Below are positions 46,649 through 57,905 of a stretch of DNA of 64,000 nucleotides, piece after piece. Source of the stretch: Ciona savignyi. Its lineage: Eukaryota; Chordata; Ascidiacea; Phlebobranchia; Cionidae. A program made the translations under genes and the position numbers. The notes beneath the pieces were generated by a model. That model did not search any database. It was given only the letters and a program-made list of their open reading frames with translations, and had not been told where the DNA came from. Numbering within the stretch: the stretch's first letter is position 1; every line of letters starts with the position of its first letter. The DNA is taken from NCBI GenBank assembly GCA_000149265.1, contig CH002555.1:111814-175813 (forward strand), in the 5' to 3' direction.

Positions 46649-46812
46649 TATATATCTTTGATAATTGAACTAATTATAAAAGAATTAAATTATTCGGTGA
46701 ACCAATTGCCGCGCAATAGTTACTTGTCCCACGCAATAAATCAGCTGTCCCGGACAGGCGGACAAGCGTTTGTATGTCGAGCCATGGGAGAAATTAAAAC
46801 CTTTTTTTCTAG

Positions 46813-46971
46813 ATCAAGAAGTTAGAGTTGATTGAAACAAAGCTGGGGAATTTATCTGAATACCTGGTTCCTCATATTCAACATATTGATGAACTTCAAT
46901 TATGGTATTGCAAACAACTAAACGATTGTATGTGGGATTTGTGCACAGCTATCAATGATCGACCGAACAAG
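46813..46971 (+). CDS. NLR LRR exon, class A, copy 2
   Basis: This 53-codon phase-0 exon is nearly identical in plan to 41889-42047: IKKLELIETKLGNLSEYLVP and HIDELQLWYCKQLNDCMWDL, ending NDRPNK and GTAAAT. Upstream intron sequence (GGACAGGCGGACAAGCG, TGGGAGAAAT) is also shared, showing duplication at the DNA level. Confidence 0.8.
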
Positions 46972-47980
46972 GTAAATAATGGGAAGCATAATTCAAGTAG
47001 CTCCACATCAATCACTGATTTATTAAAGATGTGTTTATTTACACAACTAGGAATCTAAATATTTTTAACATAAAATTGCCCTAGAATCATCTCTTGGACA
47101 TTTTTAAACTCGGCCTTTAACGATAAAAAATCTCGGGCTGACATAATCAGTAAAAGTTTTATTAAATAATTTGGAGCCCTTACATTCGTCGCGCTGATTG
47201 CAATAAAATCTCCAGCTAAAAACAACAAAAAATAAATGAACAAATTGTATAAACTTCTCGTGTTCTGCAATGTTAACTTTTAGACTACAAATTTACGGTA
47301 ATGTATCTTCCATTGGCACAAAACGTGATGCGATATTGCAAGTTGTTTTCCGAGCTCTCGCTTTAAACGATGTTCAGACGACTTTGCACGATAGATGCGA
47401 TTTCGGTAAGGAGAAACGCACTAAGCGAATTATGTGCTTTAGCGTTATATAGTTCCTTTAGAGGCCTATATAAAATATAAGATATTATAGTCGCCAGTGG
47501 TTGTTGTACACCTCTATATTAAGCTTGTGTATATGTATATAGCATACACAATACTATTAAAATTCCTCAGCTTCCGGTTAGGTTATAACCGTCCGGTTTG
47601 TAGCCAAACGACCGAGTGATCAAAGAATTTAATAGTCCAGACATGAACCATTCGACTTTCGTTACTCGGGTGGAATAATTGGTAAAACAAATGTTATTTT
47701 CCAAAAATGTATGTGCGCACTTGGGAAATCAAATGATCTCCGCCATTATAGGCGTAACTAAAAAGTTTTAATTTCAATTTAGTTAGGGCAGGCATAAATT
47801 CAACTGGGAATTACGTACCGTGGCGGGATGTAATTGATCATTCTCATTTCTGTAAAACGAAATCATGCAAAGAACATTAAATTACATTTTAATCTTGAAA
47901 ATTTTAATTTTTGTTTTAATTATTCATAAAACAAGTTTTAACACAATGTGTGTAATTGATTACACACTGTTTATACAACA
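46972..47980. other. Intron-like, no feature recognised
   Basis: The frame at 47270-47452 has no motif. The segment 47585-47710 resembles 51880-52010 in diverged form (CTGTAGCCAA, AATAATTGGTAAAACA), another sign of local duplication. Confidence 0.35.
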
Positions 47981-47985
47981 GAAAC

Positions 47986-48120
47986 TTAAATGTGTACTTT
48001 CTCTTATTATGGTGAGCGTAGAGCTTTCGCACGAGTCATCAAAAAGATACACGATTCTACTCTTTTTGGCCAGGCACAAGTTGGACCAAGGCCAAGCAAT
48101 CCCTACGTACATGCTAAGCT
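47986..48120 (+). CDS. Possible terminal exon, unknown gene
   Basis: After an acceptor-like CTGTTTATACAACAG ending near 47979 there is an open frame. It contains VSVELSHESSKRYTILLFLA and RHKLDQGQAIPTYMLS, then TGA, with AATAAATAAAG within 15 bases of the stop. It lies on the NLR strand but has no LRR signature. Assignment to the NLR or to a mobile element is open. Confidence 0.25.
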
Positions 48121-48285
48121 GAAGATTGCTAAATAAATAAAGTTAAAAGAGTTAGCTTAAATATACGTTTTACCACAAACCGTATTATAATTCAAATTTG
48201 TATATGTTTTTAACTTTAGCTTAGGCTTAATCTGTGCAGTTAAGTAGTGTGAATAACTGTTTACTTGCTTTATAGCTGTAAAGTA

Positions 48286-49382
48286 AAACTAGAGAGTGTC
48301 AACCACGTGTTTAACCACCACCATTTGTAAAACACATTTTGTATGCCATATATTCATGCTAGAGAACCACAATTTGTATTTTATACACTGAGTATGTACT
48401 TTGTTTCTGCAAGCATAAGCGCATGGGTCCTATAGTTGTCCAACCAAACTTCTTTTCAATGCGTACTTTAAAAAAAGAATAAACATCTTAATTTACGAAC
48501 AATTTACTTTAAATGTTTTAAATTAAACCATTTAAGCGCTTTAATGAAATAAAGAAAATTGCCAAAACAGCCCGATTTAGTTTTTCATGGTCTAAAGGGA
48601 ATTCCCTAGGTTTAGTAGATTAGTTTCTGTTTTTACATATGTTGGCCATGTTATGTAACAATTTTTAAAGTTTTAATATGATTTGTCGACTCTTTGTTAG
48701 AGATGTCAGTGCGATATGGCATACATGTCACAATCATAATTTAGGAACGTATCTTCGTTTTTAGGGGAATTACCCTAAGCAAATGTTTTCTTTCTTTTAA
48801 TTGGCACAAAGTGTGTGACCAAATCCGATCAAAATTAGAGCAGCCGTTCAAGCGCTATACCCCCAAAAGCTAATTTATTGGAAAAAAACGTTTTGGTTTT
48901 TAACGTCTCAGGGGAATTTTTGGTTTCTGCCTATCTTGACCATGTTCTCTTACAAATGTCAAATTTTTATTGCGATTTCATTACTCCTTTTGCTAGATTT
49001 CGCGGCAACATGGCATGCTAGTCACAATCATAATTAGAGAACAAAATCCGATTTTTAGGGTATTTCCCTGGGTAATTTTTTTTTATTTCTTTTAAGTGTT
49101 AAATCAGTGACTAATGCACTTACATTTCACCAAATCTCTTTCAAATTGTATCAGTCGTTCAAGCGCTATGCCCAAAAAATTTATCTCCCATAATTTTTGG
49201 TTTCTGCATATCTAGACCATGTTGTCCAACAAATCACCAAGTTTCATTGTGATTCCATTAACCCTTCTGGTAGATGTCGGGGCGACATGCCATGCCTGTC
49301 AAGCGTTTGACGAAAAAATAAACGAAAAAAAAACGGACAAAAACAATATGTGTCCCATTTTTGTCAAATGGGACCCATAACT
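48286..49382 (+). repeat. Repeat family X, copy 2
   Basis: The head ACTAGAGAGTGTCAACCACG is followed by about three internal units of about 330 bases. Markers are TCTAGACCATGTTGTCC, TTTCATTGTGATTCCATTA and GGGGCGACATGCCATGCC. The tail is CAAGCGTTTGACGAAAAAAT and a hairpin, GTCCCATTTTTGTCAAATGG, then GACCCATAA. It encodes no protein. Confidence 0.8.
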
Positions 49383-49650
49383 ATATTTCTCTAGTTGGGA
49401 TCGGAATTCTGACACTAGGAATTACCGTGTATGTAGTTATGTAGACATAAAAACGCTTTATTCTCCCATTGCGACACTTGTATGTCTTGCGCAGTTGAAT
49501 TGTAGTACAGAGAGGCAATTAAGGTAGACGATCTAATGATGGAAACGCGTAAAAATCAGGTGAGTTGCATACTCTGGCAAAATGCCAGGGGTAGTCTGGC
49601 AAACTCTACATACCCGCGTCCGGCTCCAATGCAAGCACACACTTGTAATA
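49383..49650. other. Spacer between family X copies 2 and 3
   Basis: No feature recognised. Confidence 0.4.
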
Positions 49651-51604
49651 AACTAGAGAGTGTCAATCACGTGTTTAACCACCACCATTTGTAAAACACA
49701 TTTTGTATGCCATATATTCATGCTACAGGGTCCCTAACCACAATTTGTATTTTATACACTGAGTATGTAGTTTGTTTCTGCAAGCATAAACGCATGGGTC
49801 CCATAGTTGTCCAACCAAACTTCTTTTCAATGTGTAGTTAAAAAATGAATAAACATCTTAATTTACTAACATACCTTAAATGTTTTAAATTAAACCTTTT
49901 TAAGCGCTGTAATGAAATAAAGGAAATTCCCCTTGGTTTAGTAGATGAGTTTCTGTTTTTAAATATGTTNNNNNNNNNNNNNNNNNNNNNNNNNNNNNNN
50001 NNNNNNNNNNNNNNNNNNNNNNNNNNNNNNNNNNNNNNNNNNNNNNNNNNNNNNNNNNNNNNNNNNNNNNNNNNNNNNNNNNNNNNNNNNNNNNNNNNNN
50101 NNNNNNNNNNNNNNNNNNNNNNNNNNNNNNNNNNNNNNNNNNNNNNNNNNNNNNNNNNNNNNNNNNNNNNNNNNNNNNNNNNNNNNNNNNNNNNNNNNNN
50201 NNNNNNNNNNNNNNNNNNNNNNNNNNNNNNNNNNNNNNNNNNNNNNNNNNNNNNNNNNNNNNNNNNNNNNNNNNNNNNNNNNNNNNNNNNNNNNNNNNNN
50301 NNNNNNNNNNNNNNNNNNNNNNNNNNNNNNNNNNNNNNNNNNNNNNNNNNNNNNNNNNNNNNNNNNNNNNNNNNNNNNNNNNNNNNNNNNNNNNNNNNNN
50401 NNNNNNNNNNNNNNNNNNNNNNNNNNNNNNNNNNNNNNNNNNNNNNNNNNNNNNNNNNNNNNNNNNNNNNNNNNNNNNNNNNNNNNNNNNNNNNNNNNNN
50501 NNNNNNNNNNNNNNNNNNNNNNNNNNNNNNNNNNNNNNNNNNNNNNNNNNNNNNNNNNNNNNNNNNNNNNNNNNNNNNNNNNNNNNNNNNNNNNNNNNNN
50601 NNNNNNNNNNNNNNNNNNNNNNNNNNNNNNNNNNNNNNNNNNNNNNNNNNNNNNNNNNNNNNNNNNNNNNNNNNNNNNNNNNNNNNNNNNNNNNNNNNNN
50701 NNNNNNNNNNNNNNNNNNNNNNNNNNNNNNNNNNNNNNNNNNNNNNNNNNNNNNNNNNNNNNNNNNNNNNNNNNNNNNNNNNNNNNNNNNNNNNNNNNNN
50801 NNNNNNNNNNNNNNNNNNNNNNNNNNNNNNNNNNNNNNNNNNNNNNNNNNNNNNNNNNNNNNNNNNNNNNNNNNNNNNNNNNNNNNNNNNNNNNNNNNNN
50901 NNNNNNNNNNNNNNNNNNNNNNNNNNNNNNNNNNNNNNNNNNNNNNNNNNNNNNNNNNAGCAGCCGTTCAAGCGCTATGGCCTAAAAAGCTAATTTTTAG
51001 AAAAAAAATGACCGTTTTGGTTTTTAACGTCCAAGGGGAATTTCCCTAAATTTATTACCTAAAATTTTGGTTTCTGCATATCTAGGCCATGTTGTCTAAA
51101 AAATCACCAAGTTTCATTGCGATTCCATTATTCCTTCTGGTAGATGTCGGGGCGCCATGCCATGCCTGTCACAATTATCATTTAACAGCAAAAGTTTAAT
51201 TTTTAGGGTATTTCCCTAGGTAATTTTTTTATTTCTTTTAAGTGTTAAATCAGTGACTAGTGTACTAACATTTCACCAAATTTGATTAAAATTGGAGTGG
51301 CCGTTTAAGCGCTATGGCCTAAAAAGCTAATTTTTTAGAAAAAATGACCGTTTTAGTTTTTAACGTCCAAGGGGAATTCCCCTAAATTTATTACCCAAAA
51401 TTTTGGTTTCTGCATATCTAGACCATGTTGTCTAAAAAATCACCAAGTTTCATTGCGATTCCATTATTCCTTCTGGTAGATGTCGGGGCGCCATGCCATG
51501 CCTGTCAAGCGTTTGACGAAGAAAAAAAAAAAGAAAAAAAAAAAAGAAAAAAAAAAAACGGACAAAAACAATATGTGTCCCATTTTTTCAAATGGGACCC
51601 ATAA
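49651..51604 (+). repeat. Repeat family X, copy 3 (contains N gap)
   Basis: The head ACTAGAGAGTGTCAATCACG and tail hairpin GTCCCATTTTTTCAAATGGG match copy 2. Internal units are visible on both sides of the gap, for example two almost identical ones at about 51010-51190 and 51350-51510. The poor assembly inside is expected for a tandem array. An A-rich run of about 35 bases precedes the tail. Confidence 0.8.
49970..50958. other. Assembly gap, 989 N
   Basis: This undetermined stretch lies inside repeat family X copy 3. Open frames reported across it are meaningless. Confidence 0.99.
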
Positions 51605-51609
51605 TGAAC

Positions 51610-51690
51610 TGTACGGTTGTGTGGCCAAATGGTTAACGCATCCGATACATATATCGACTTACATACAATCAGTTCTATCGTCCACATATG
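51610..51690 (+). repeat. SINE-2 copy
   Basis: GTACGGTTGTGTGGCCAAAT followed by GGTTAACGC and ACATATATCGACTTACATAC. It starts only six bases after the family X tail. Confidence 0.6.
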
Positions 51691-52386
51691 GTCGTACAAT
51701 ATAAGATAATTAAGTAATTTAGAATATTCTAGAATAAAATATTTTGAATCTAGAATTTCGAATTCTATTCTAAAATGTTTTCAATCCTGTAAAAATTTAA
51801 TCTACCCGGTCTACCCAGTTATCAGGCATTTTTACAGGATCGAATTCTACATTATTTTAATCCTGTTTTATAAAGGGGAAAATTACAACCTTTCAAACTG
51901 TAGCCAAGTTTGCAGCAAGTTCCGGGCTATGAAATAATTTTATCGACCTAACGTAAACCATTTGGATTTCCTTATTTGCGTGCAATAATTGGTAAAACAT
52001 TTATGTTTATATACCAACTTCAATATTTGGCATAATTAATTTTATATAATATCAATGTAGTTGAGACTTGGATTCCACAAGGTATTAGGTGACGGTGATC
52101 TAACTGATCATTTTGTCCTATTACAAATAAGGAAGCTATTTTACAATTCTGAGATTAGAGAATTTTGCTTTAACTGTTTCTGAGATGAATTTTGCTTTAA
52201 CTGTTTTCACTTGTTTTTTTTGTTGAACGATTGATGCCGACCATGATTTTAAGTTTATAATTTTAAATCCTAAATTCCGAATGCTTATGAAGATTCGAGT
52301 TAATAGAGATTCAAATCTGAAATATTTGAAATTCTATATTGTGTTCTGTTTTATATCTTAAATATTTTGAAATTCTATACACACAG
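51691..52386. other. Intron-like, AT-rich
   Basis: It holds a nest of short imperfect palindromes on AGAATATTCTAGAATA (51720-51780). Otherwise nothing is recognised. Confidence 0.4.
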
Positions 52387-52551
52387 ATTAAACTTACTGT
52401 GAGAAGCTATGGGAGATTGGATGACCACACAGCACAAAGTCTGGCTGGGTGTGTTGGCAAAATATCAGAACTGAATTTGAACTGGAACGAACTTTCACGA
52501 AAAGGTCAACGTATGTTGCAAGAAGCAATGGAACAACTTCCTTCTCCCCAG
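52387..52551 (+). CDS. NLR LRR exon, class B, copy 2
   Basis: This is a 55-codon phase-0 exon between TATACACACAG and CAG|GTAAGC. It reads IKLTVRSYGRLDDHTAQSLA, then ISELNLNWNELSRKGQRMLQ and ends AMEQLPSPQ. The L-x-L-N-W-N-x-L-S phrase is a canonical LRR turn. The exon and part of its downstream intron are repeated at 53009 and 53952. Confidence 0.82.
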
Positions 52552-53008
52552 GTAAGCCTTATTTGCAGCTTCTTTGGCTTTTTGGGTAATTATAATAAAA
52601 CATTTTTTTTTAAATAAAACAATTGATTTAAATGTATGGAAAATTTGCCTAGTCGAAATAGGTACAAATGCATTATACAAATCTTCGTATATATTTATAA
52701 ATTCTTTCATGTTTGTAACAGCATCACCAATACAATAAACTATATGTGTTTTATCCTTTGCCACACTATGTCACATTTGTTAATTAATTTAGTTGTTTGT
52801 AATGAGATTTATTATCATCAAACACACACATTACCACTTTTATACATTGCCCACTTATTTCAATTACCGACAAGCCCATACCACATTATTACGCTGCCCG
52901 AATCACTAGATATCCTCATCAATATTACAAGATCCCCACAACCCTTCCCAAACCATGATTTCACAGAATATATTCATTGTGGAGTTTTAACTTTCATGTT
53001 CCACACAG

Positions 53009-53203
53009 ATCAAACTTATAGTGAGAAGCTATTTGAGGTTGGTTGATGGGAGGTTGGATGCTAGGAGGTTGGATGACCAAGCAGCAGAATGTCTGGCTGG
53101 ATGTGTTGGCAAAATATTGGAACTGGATTTGAACTGGAACGACCTTTCACTAGAAGGTCAACTTATGTTGCAAGAAGCAATACAACAACTCCCTTCTCCC
53201 CAG
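53009..53203 (+). CDS. NLR LRR exon, class B, copy 3, with insertion
   Basis: This 65-codon phase-0 exon has the same borders as copy 2. It is 30 bases longer because a 15-base unit, GGAGGTTGGATG plus three bases, is present three times (about 53034-53078). It encodes RLVDGRLDARRLDD in place of a single RLDD. The rest, LELDLNWNDLSLEGQLMLQE and AIQQLPSPQ, is intact. Confidence 0.82.
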
Positions 53204-53951
53204 GTAAGTCTTACTTTCATGTGATGCTGTGTATGATTGCTTTATGGAGTTTCATTGATTTAAGATTACTTGGGGATTTGGAATGTTTGGGTAATCATGA
53301 TGGAAAATATTTTTATTAGTATATTTAATATGCTTTAATTTTTATAGTATAAAATAAGTACAAATGCATTATATAACTTGTTGTAGGTAATCATAAATTA
53401 TTTTATGTTTGTAACAGCATCACCAATACAATAAAATATATGTGTTTTATCTTTTGCCACACTATGTCACCTTTGTTAATTAATTTATGCTTCAAACTAA
53501 CACTTAGACCCCCTACTTTCCGTACTCCATACATACTACAATGTGCATGTGGCATATGCATTTAGTGTGGTAAAGTTGGACAGTACAACTAATCAACTAG
53601 TTTGGTTTATTTTTGTTTACTATGAAAACACGCAACAGAGACAGAGACTTTTATAAAAAAAATTAAAACTGGAACAAGACGGCAAAACAACTTTCTTTAA
53701 AACACGTCTACAATCAAATTAATTCAATAGAGTGTGTATATCAAGAGTTGGCCGTCAAAACTAAGATGTATTTTAATAAACTGGAAATTGCTATAAAATC
53801 AAAATTACAACAAATAGGCTTCAAAGAAACTTAAAACCACAAAGACAATAATGATTTCAAATTTGTTTGTTTTTATATCATAGATGATTATTAAACATAT
53901 AATCCACAGGATATATTTATTGTGGAATTTTAACATTCCTGTTCTACACAG

Positions 53952-54116
53952 ATCAAACTTACAGTAAGAAGCTATGAAGGGTTGGATGACCACGCAGCAC
54001 AATGTCTGGCTGGGTGTGTTGACAAAATATCGGAACTGGATTTCGACTAGAACAAACTTTCACGAAAAGGTCAACTTATGTTGCAAGAAGCAATACAACA
54101 ACTCCCTTCTCCCCAG
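53952..54116 (+). pseudogene. NLR LRR exon, class B, copy 4, with nonsense codon
   Basis: This 165-base exon matches copy 2 in length and borders. It carries TAG at 54048-54050, where the other copies have the tryptophan TGG of L-N-W-N. The reading frame is otherwise intact (IKLTVRSYEGLDDHAAQCLA, AIQQLPSPQ). Either this copy is skipped or the product ends here. Confidence 0.82.
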
Positions 54117-54387
54117 GTAAGCCTCAGTTTCATGTGATGTTGTGTATGATTGCTTTATGAAGTTTCATTGATTTAAGATTACTTGGGAATTTGGAATGTT
54201 TGGGTAATCATGATGGAAAATATTTTATTTCTTTAGTTCATTTAATATTTTTCAAATGGTTTTGTTTTCACTATGAAGACACGCAACAGAGACATAGACT
54301 TTTATATCAATTAAAAACTGGAATAACGCGGCAAAATTACATTTGTTAAAACAGGTCTATAATCAAATTAATTATTTAAAATAAGAG

Positions 54388-56447
54388 TGTCAACCACGTA
54401 TTTTACCACCACTATTTGTAAAACATATTTTGTACCATATGTAAATTTATATGCGAGCAGGGTCCCTAACCACCATATGTATTTTATACACCGGGTATGT
54501 AGTTTGTTTCTGCATGCATAAACGCATGGGTCCCTAAGGTAACAATCCGATCTTGATATTATTGTTCCCTACACAGTTTATGTTAATGTTAGATATGTGC
54601 ACGTCAGGTCCATGTTAATTAACATTTCAGAAAGTTTTAACCAGACTGTCAAAGTTAGATGTTTGTTAGATAATCTAACAAACAGTTTTAATCCGCTCTG
54701 GCGACTTCTTGTTGGAGATGTCGGCGCGATATGGCATGCCTGTTACAATCATGGTTTTGAAACAAGTCGTAATTTTAGGGTATTTCCCTAGGTATTGTAT
54801 TTCTTTTTTCTCAATGGTACAACGTCGGATAGGGGACTACATTTTAGCCGACCAAGCGCTATGCCCTAAAGAGCTTATTTTAGAAAAAATACCGTTTTGT
54901 TTTTTTAACTCCCAGGGAAATTCCCCAGGGTATATTACCAAAAATTTTGGTTTCCGAATAATTAGGTCTTGTTGTCTAACAAATGGCAAAGTTTCATTGC
55001 GATACCATTACGTTTTCTAGCAGATGTCGGAGCCACAAGCAATGCCTGTCACAATCATGATTTGAGAAAAAATCTTACTTTTTAGGGTATTTTCCTAGTT
55101 AATTTTTTTAATTCTTTTAAGTGTTATATCAGTGGCTAATGCACTCACATTTTATCAAATCTAGTTTAAATTGGAGCAGCCATTTGAGCGCTATGCGCAA
55201 CAAATGCTAATTATTTTTAAAAAATACCGTTTTGGTTTTTCAACTCACAGGGGAATTTCCTGGGTACATTACCCAAAATTTTGGTTTCTGCACAATTAGG
55301 CCATATTGTCTAACAAATGGCAAAGTTTCATTGCGATTCCATTACTTTTTCTAATAGATGTCGGAGCCACAAGCCATGCCTGTCACAATCATGATTTAAG
55401 AACAAAATCTCATTTTTAGGGTATTTCCCTAGTTAATTTTTTTAATTCTTTTAAGTGTTATATCAGTGACTAATGCACTCACATTTTATCAAATCTTATT
55501 TAAATTGGAGCAGCCATTTGAGCGCTATGCGCAACGAATGCTAATTATTTTAAAAAAATACCGTTTTGGATTTTCAACTCACAGGGGAATTCCACTGGGT
55601 ATATTACCCAAAATTTTGTTTTCCGCATATCTAGACTATGTTGTCTAACAAATGACAAAGTTTAATTGCAATTTTAATACTCATTCTGTTAGATGTCGGG
55701 CCACAAGCCATGCCTGTCACAATCATGATTTGAGAACAAAATCTTATTTTTTAGGGTATTTCCCTGGGTACTTTTTTAAATTCTTTTGGATGTTTTATCA
55801 GTGGCTAATGCACTTATATTTTATCAAATCTAATTGAAATTTGGAGCAGTCGTTTAAGCGTTAAGCGCAAAAAGAATTTTTTTTTAATTCTATTCCGGTT
55901 ATTTACCTCCCAGGGGAATTCCCCTGGGTATATTACCCAAAAGTTTTTTTGCATATCTAGGACATATTTTCTAACAAATGTCAAAGTTTTATTGCGATTC
56001 CATTACTTTTTCTAGTATATGTTGGGGCCACAAGCTATGCCTGTCACAATCATGATTTAAAATAAAATCCTATTTTTAGGGTATTTTCCTAGGTAAATAT
56101 TTTAATTCTTTCAAGTGTTATATCAGTGGTTAATGCACTTACATTTCACCAAATTTAAACAAAGAGAAGCTGTTCATGCGCTATGCCTCGAAAAGGTAAA
56201 TTTTTATTAAAAAATACTGTTTTGGTTTTTAACGTCCCAGGGGAATTCCCCTAGATTTATTACCCAAAATTCTGGCTTCTGCATATCTAAACTATGTGGT
56301 CTAACAAATGAGTTTCATTATGAATCCATTACCCTTTCTGGTAGATGTTGGGTCCACAAGCCATGCCTGTCAAGCGTTTGACAAAAAAAAAGAAAAAAAA
56401 ACGGACAAAAAATATGTGTCCCATTTTTCCAAATGGGTCCCATAATA
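54388..56447 (+). repeat. Repeat family X, copy 4, about five internal units
   Basis: The head AGAGTGTCAACCACGTATT is followed by five units with CAAAGTTTCATTGCGAT-like markers near 54986, 55321, 55656, 55982 and 56308, so the period is about 326-335. The tail TTTGACAAAAAAAAAG leads to GTCCCATTTTTCCAAATGGG. Each unit contains a GGGGAATTCCCC-like palindrome. Confidence 0.85.
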
Positions 56448-56859
56448 AACTGAAAATATGTTATAAAATCAAAATTACAACACATAGACCTCAAAATACC
56501 ATTGCAGAAACTTAATATTTTTATAAAAAATAAAAAACGATCCTTAATAATTAATACCATAATAAAGATATTGATAAATAAATGTGGCAATTGAATTTCA
56601 TTTAATGTTGACCTATCCTCGCTTATGAACCACAAGATCAAAGGTACCACTGCACGCTGCGGTTTATTAACGTAGGTCATCGGTGATTTGATTGACAACT
56701 TACCCAACACTTAACCAAGAATATTCTACGAAATACCTACTATTTTCTTATTGTGATATTTCTTAAACTGCTGTTGTTATCATTTGGATTTAGTTTTTTT
56801 TAATGGAATATTAGTTGCCAAAACAGATGAATGGCCATTTTTTTTTCTTTTTTGTTCAA

Positions 56860-57110
56860 TCTGGCCAGGGTTCAAATCTTGTACGGGCTTGTCCCTACTT
56901 TGTTCTTCTACAATGATAGGAAGGCACTTTGTCCTTAGTTAGGGCACTTAGTGGATATTGCATCTCCAATGAATTAATGGGTTTTATTGAATTATAACGG
57001 ATGTATCAAACAAAAATAACACGCTGCAATAGATTTAGTATTGGTGGGTGCGAGATAAGCTGACGATTTCTCATGTAATAACACCGTCTGCGAGTAAAAT
57101 ATAAGTATCA
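56860..57110 (+). repeat. Old SINE-1-like copy, strongly diverged
   Basis: The order of SINE-1 parts is still visible: B-box-like GGGTTCAAATC, GGGCACTTAGTGGATATTGC, AATTAATGGGTTTTATTGAA, CGCTGCAATAG and a GACGATTTCTCATGTAATAA block. There are many changes. Confidence 0.5.
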
Positions 57111-57173
57111 TATTGTTGCTTAACCACATGTTAAACTTAGTTTAAATTTTCTTTCAGAATATCATTTTAAAAG

Positions 57174-57299
57174 GACATCATATTTATTAACGATCTCAAG
57201 GAGTGGTTTAAAGAATACAAATCTGCGATCACTGAACCAAAACAGTTGGTTACTGATCCAAAGAGAGAAACAAAAAAACAAAAATGTATAATATCCTAA
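57174..57299 (+). CDS. Possible terminal exon ending in a CaaX-like motif
   Basis: If the acceptor is TTTTAAAAG at 57173, a phase-0 frame of 41 codons reads DIIFINDLKEWFKEYKSAIT and ends KRETKKQKCIIS, then TAA at 57297. The phase fits the LRR exons upstream. The last four residues, CIIS after a lysine-rich stretch, fit a CaaX prenylation box. The stronger acceptor TTTCTTTCAG at 57157 would instead give a ten-codon tail (NIILKGHHIY). The choice is not decidable from sequence alone. Confidence 0.4.
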   Translation, partial: DIIFINDLKEWFKEYKSAITEPKQLVTDPKRETKKQKCIIS

Positions 57300-57504
57300 C
57301 ATTGTCGACACATCTGTACCAAGCTATGCCACACTGGACCTACGTACAGTTATGAAGCACAACTGGCCCATCGTATACAACGCACAACCAATTATATATA
57401 TCATCACCATTTCTATATTATGTTTATGTTGGTGATATATGTTCACTGGGGGAATATATACAACCCTGTATTATCAATACATTCTTCAAGGCGTGTGTTG
57501 CATT

Positions 57505-57905
57505 AATTATTTTGTATTCAATAAACGCTTATATTGTTCAAATGTTGATTTAATTATTGTTCCATGTATTCAATAAACACTTATATAGTTAAATGTTGAT
57601 TTAATTATTGTTTTATATAATTAATAAACGCTTATATTGTTTAAATGTTGATTTAATTATCGCTCCATATATTCCATAAACGCTTATGTTGTTCAAATGT
57701 TGATTTAATTATTGTTCCATGTATTCAATAACGCTTGTATTGTTCAAATGTTTATTTAATTATTGTTCCAGGTATTCAATAAATGCTTATATTGTTCAAA
57801 TGTTGATTTAATTATTGTTCCATGTATTCAATAAATGCTTATATTGTTCAAATGTTGATTTAATTATTGTTCCATATATTCAATAAACGCTTATATTGTT
57901 CAAAT
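57505..57905 (+). repeat. Minisatellite, about 52-bp unit, eight copies, with repeated AATAAA
   Basis: The unit is approximately ATTCAATAAACGCTTATATT plus GTTCAAATGTTGATTTAATT plus ATTGTTCCATGT. AATAAA hexamers lie at 57520, 57572, 57623, 57779, 57830 and 57882. Related ATAAA or AATAA forms in the other two units lie near 57676 and 57727. Periods are 51-52 bases. It begins about 210 bases after the possible NLR terminal exon, so it may act as a stack of poly(A) signals. Confidence 0.95.

Noticed and set aside
49838..50993. Two open frames of about 380 codons on opposite strands
   Set aside because: Both are almost entirely undetermined bases in the 989-N gap.
55466..55837. Frames of 60 codons in the tandem array
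   Set aside because: They are translations of the internal units of repeat family X and are not conserved between units.
57505..57905. CRISPR-like array
   Set aside because: Units are contiguous with no unique spacers, and the DNA is clearly eukaryotic. It is a minisatellite.
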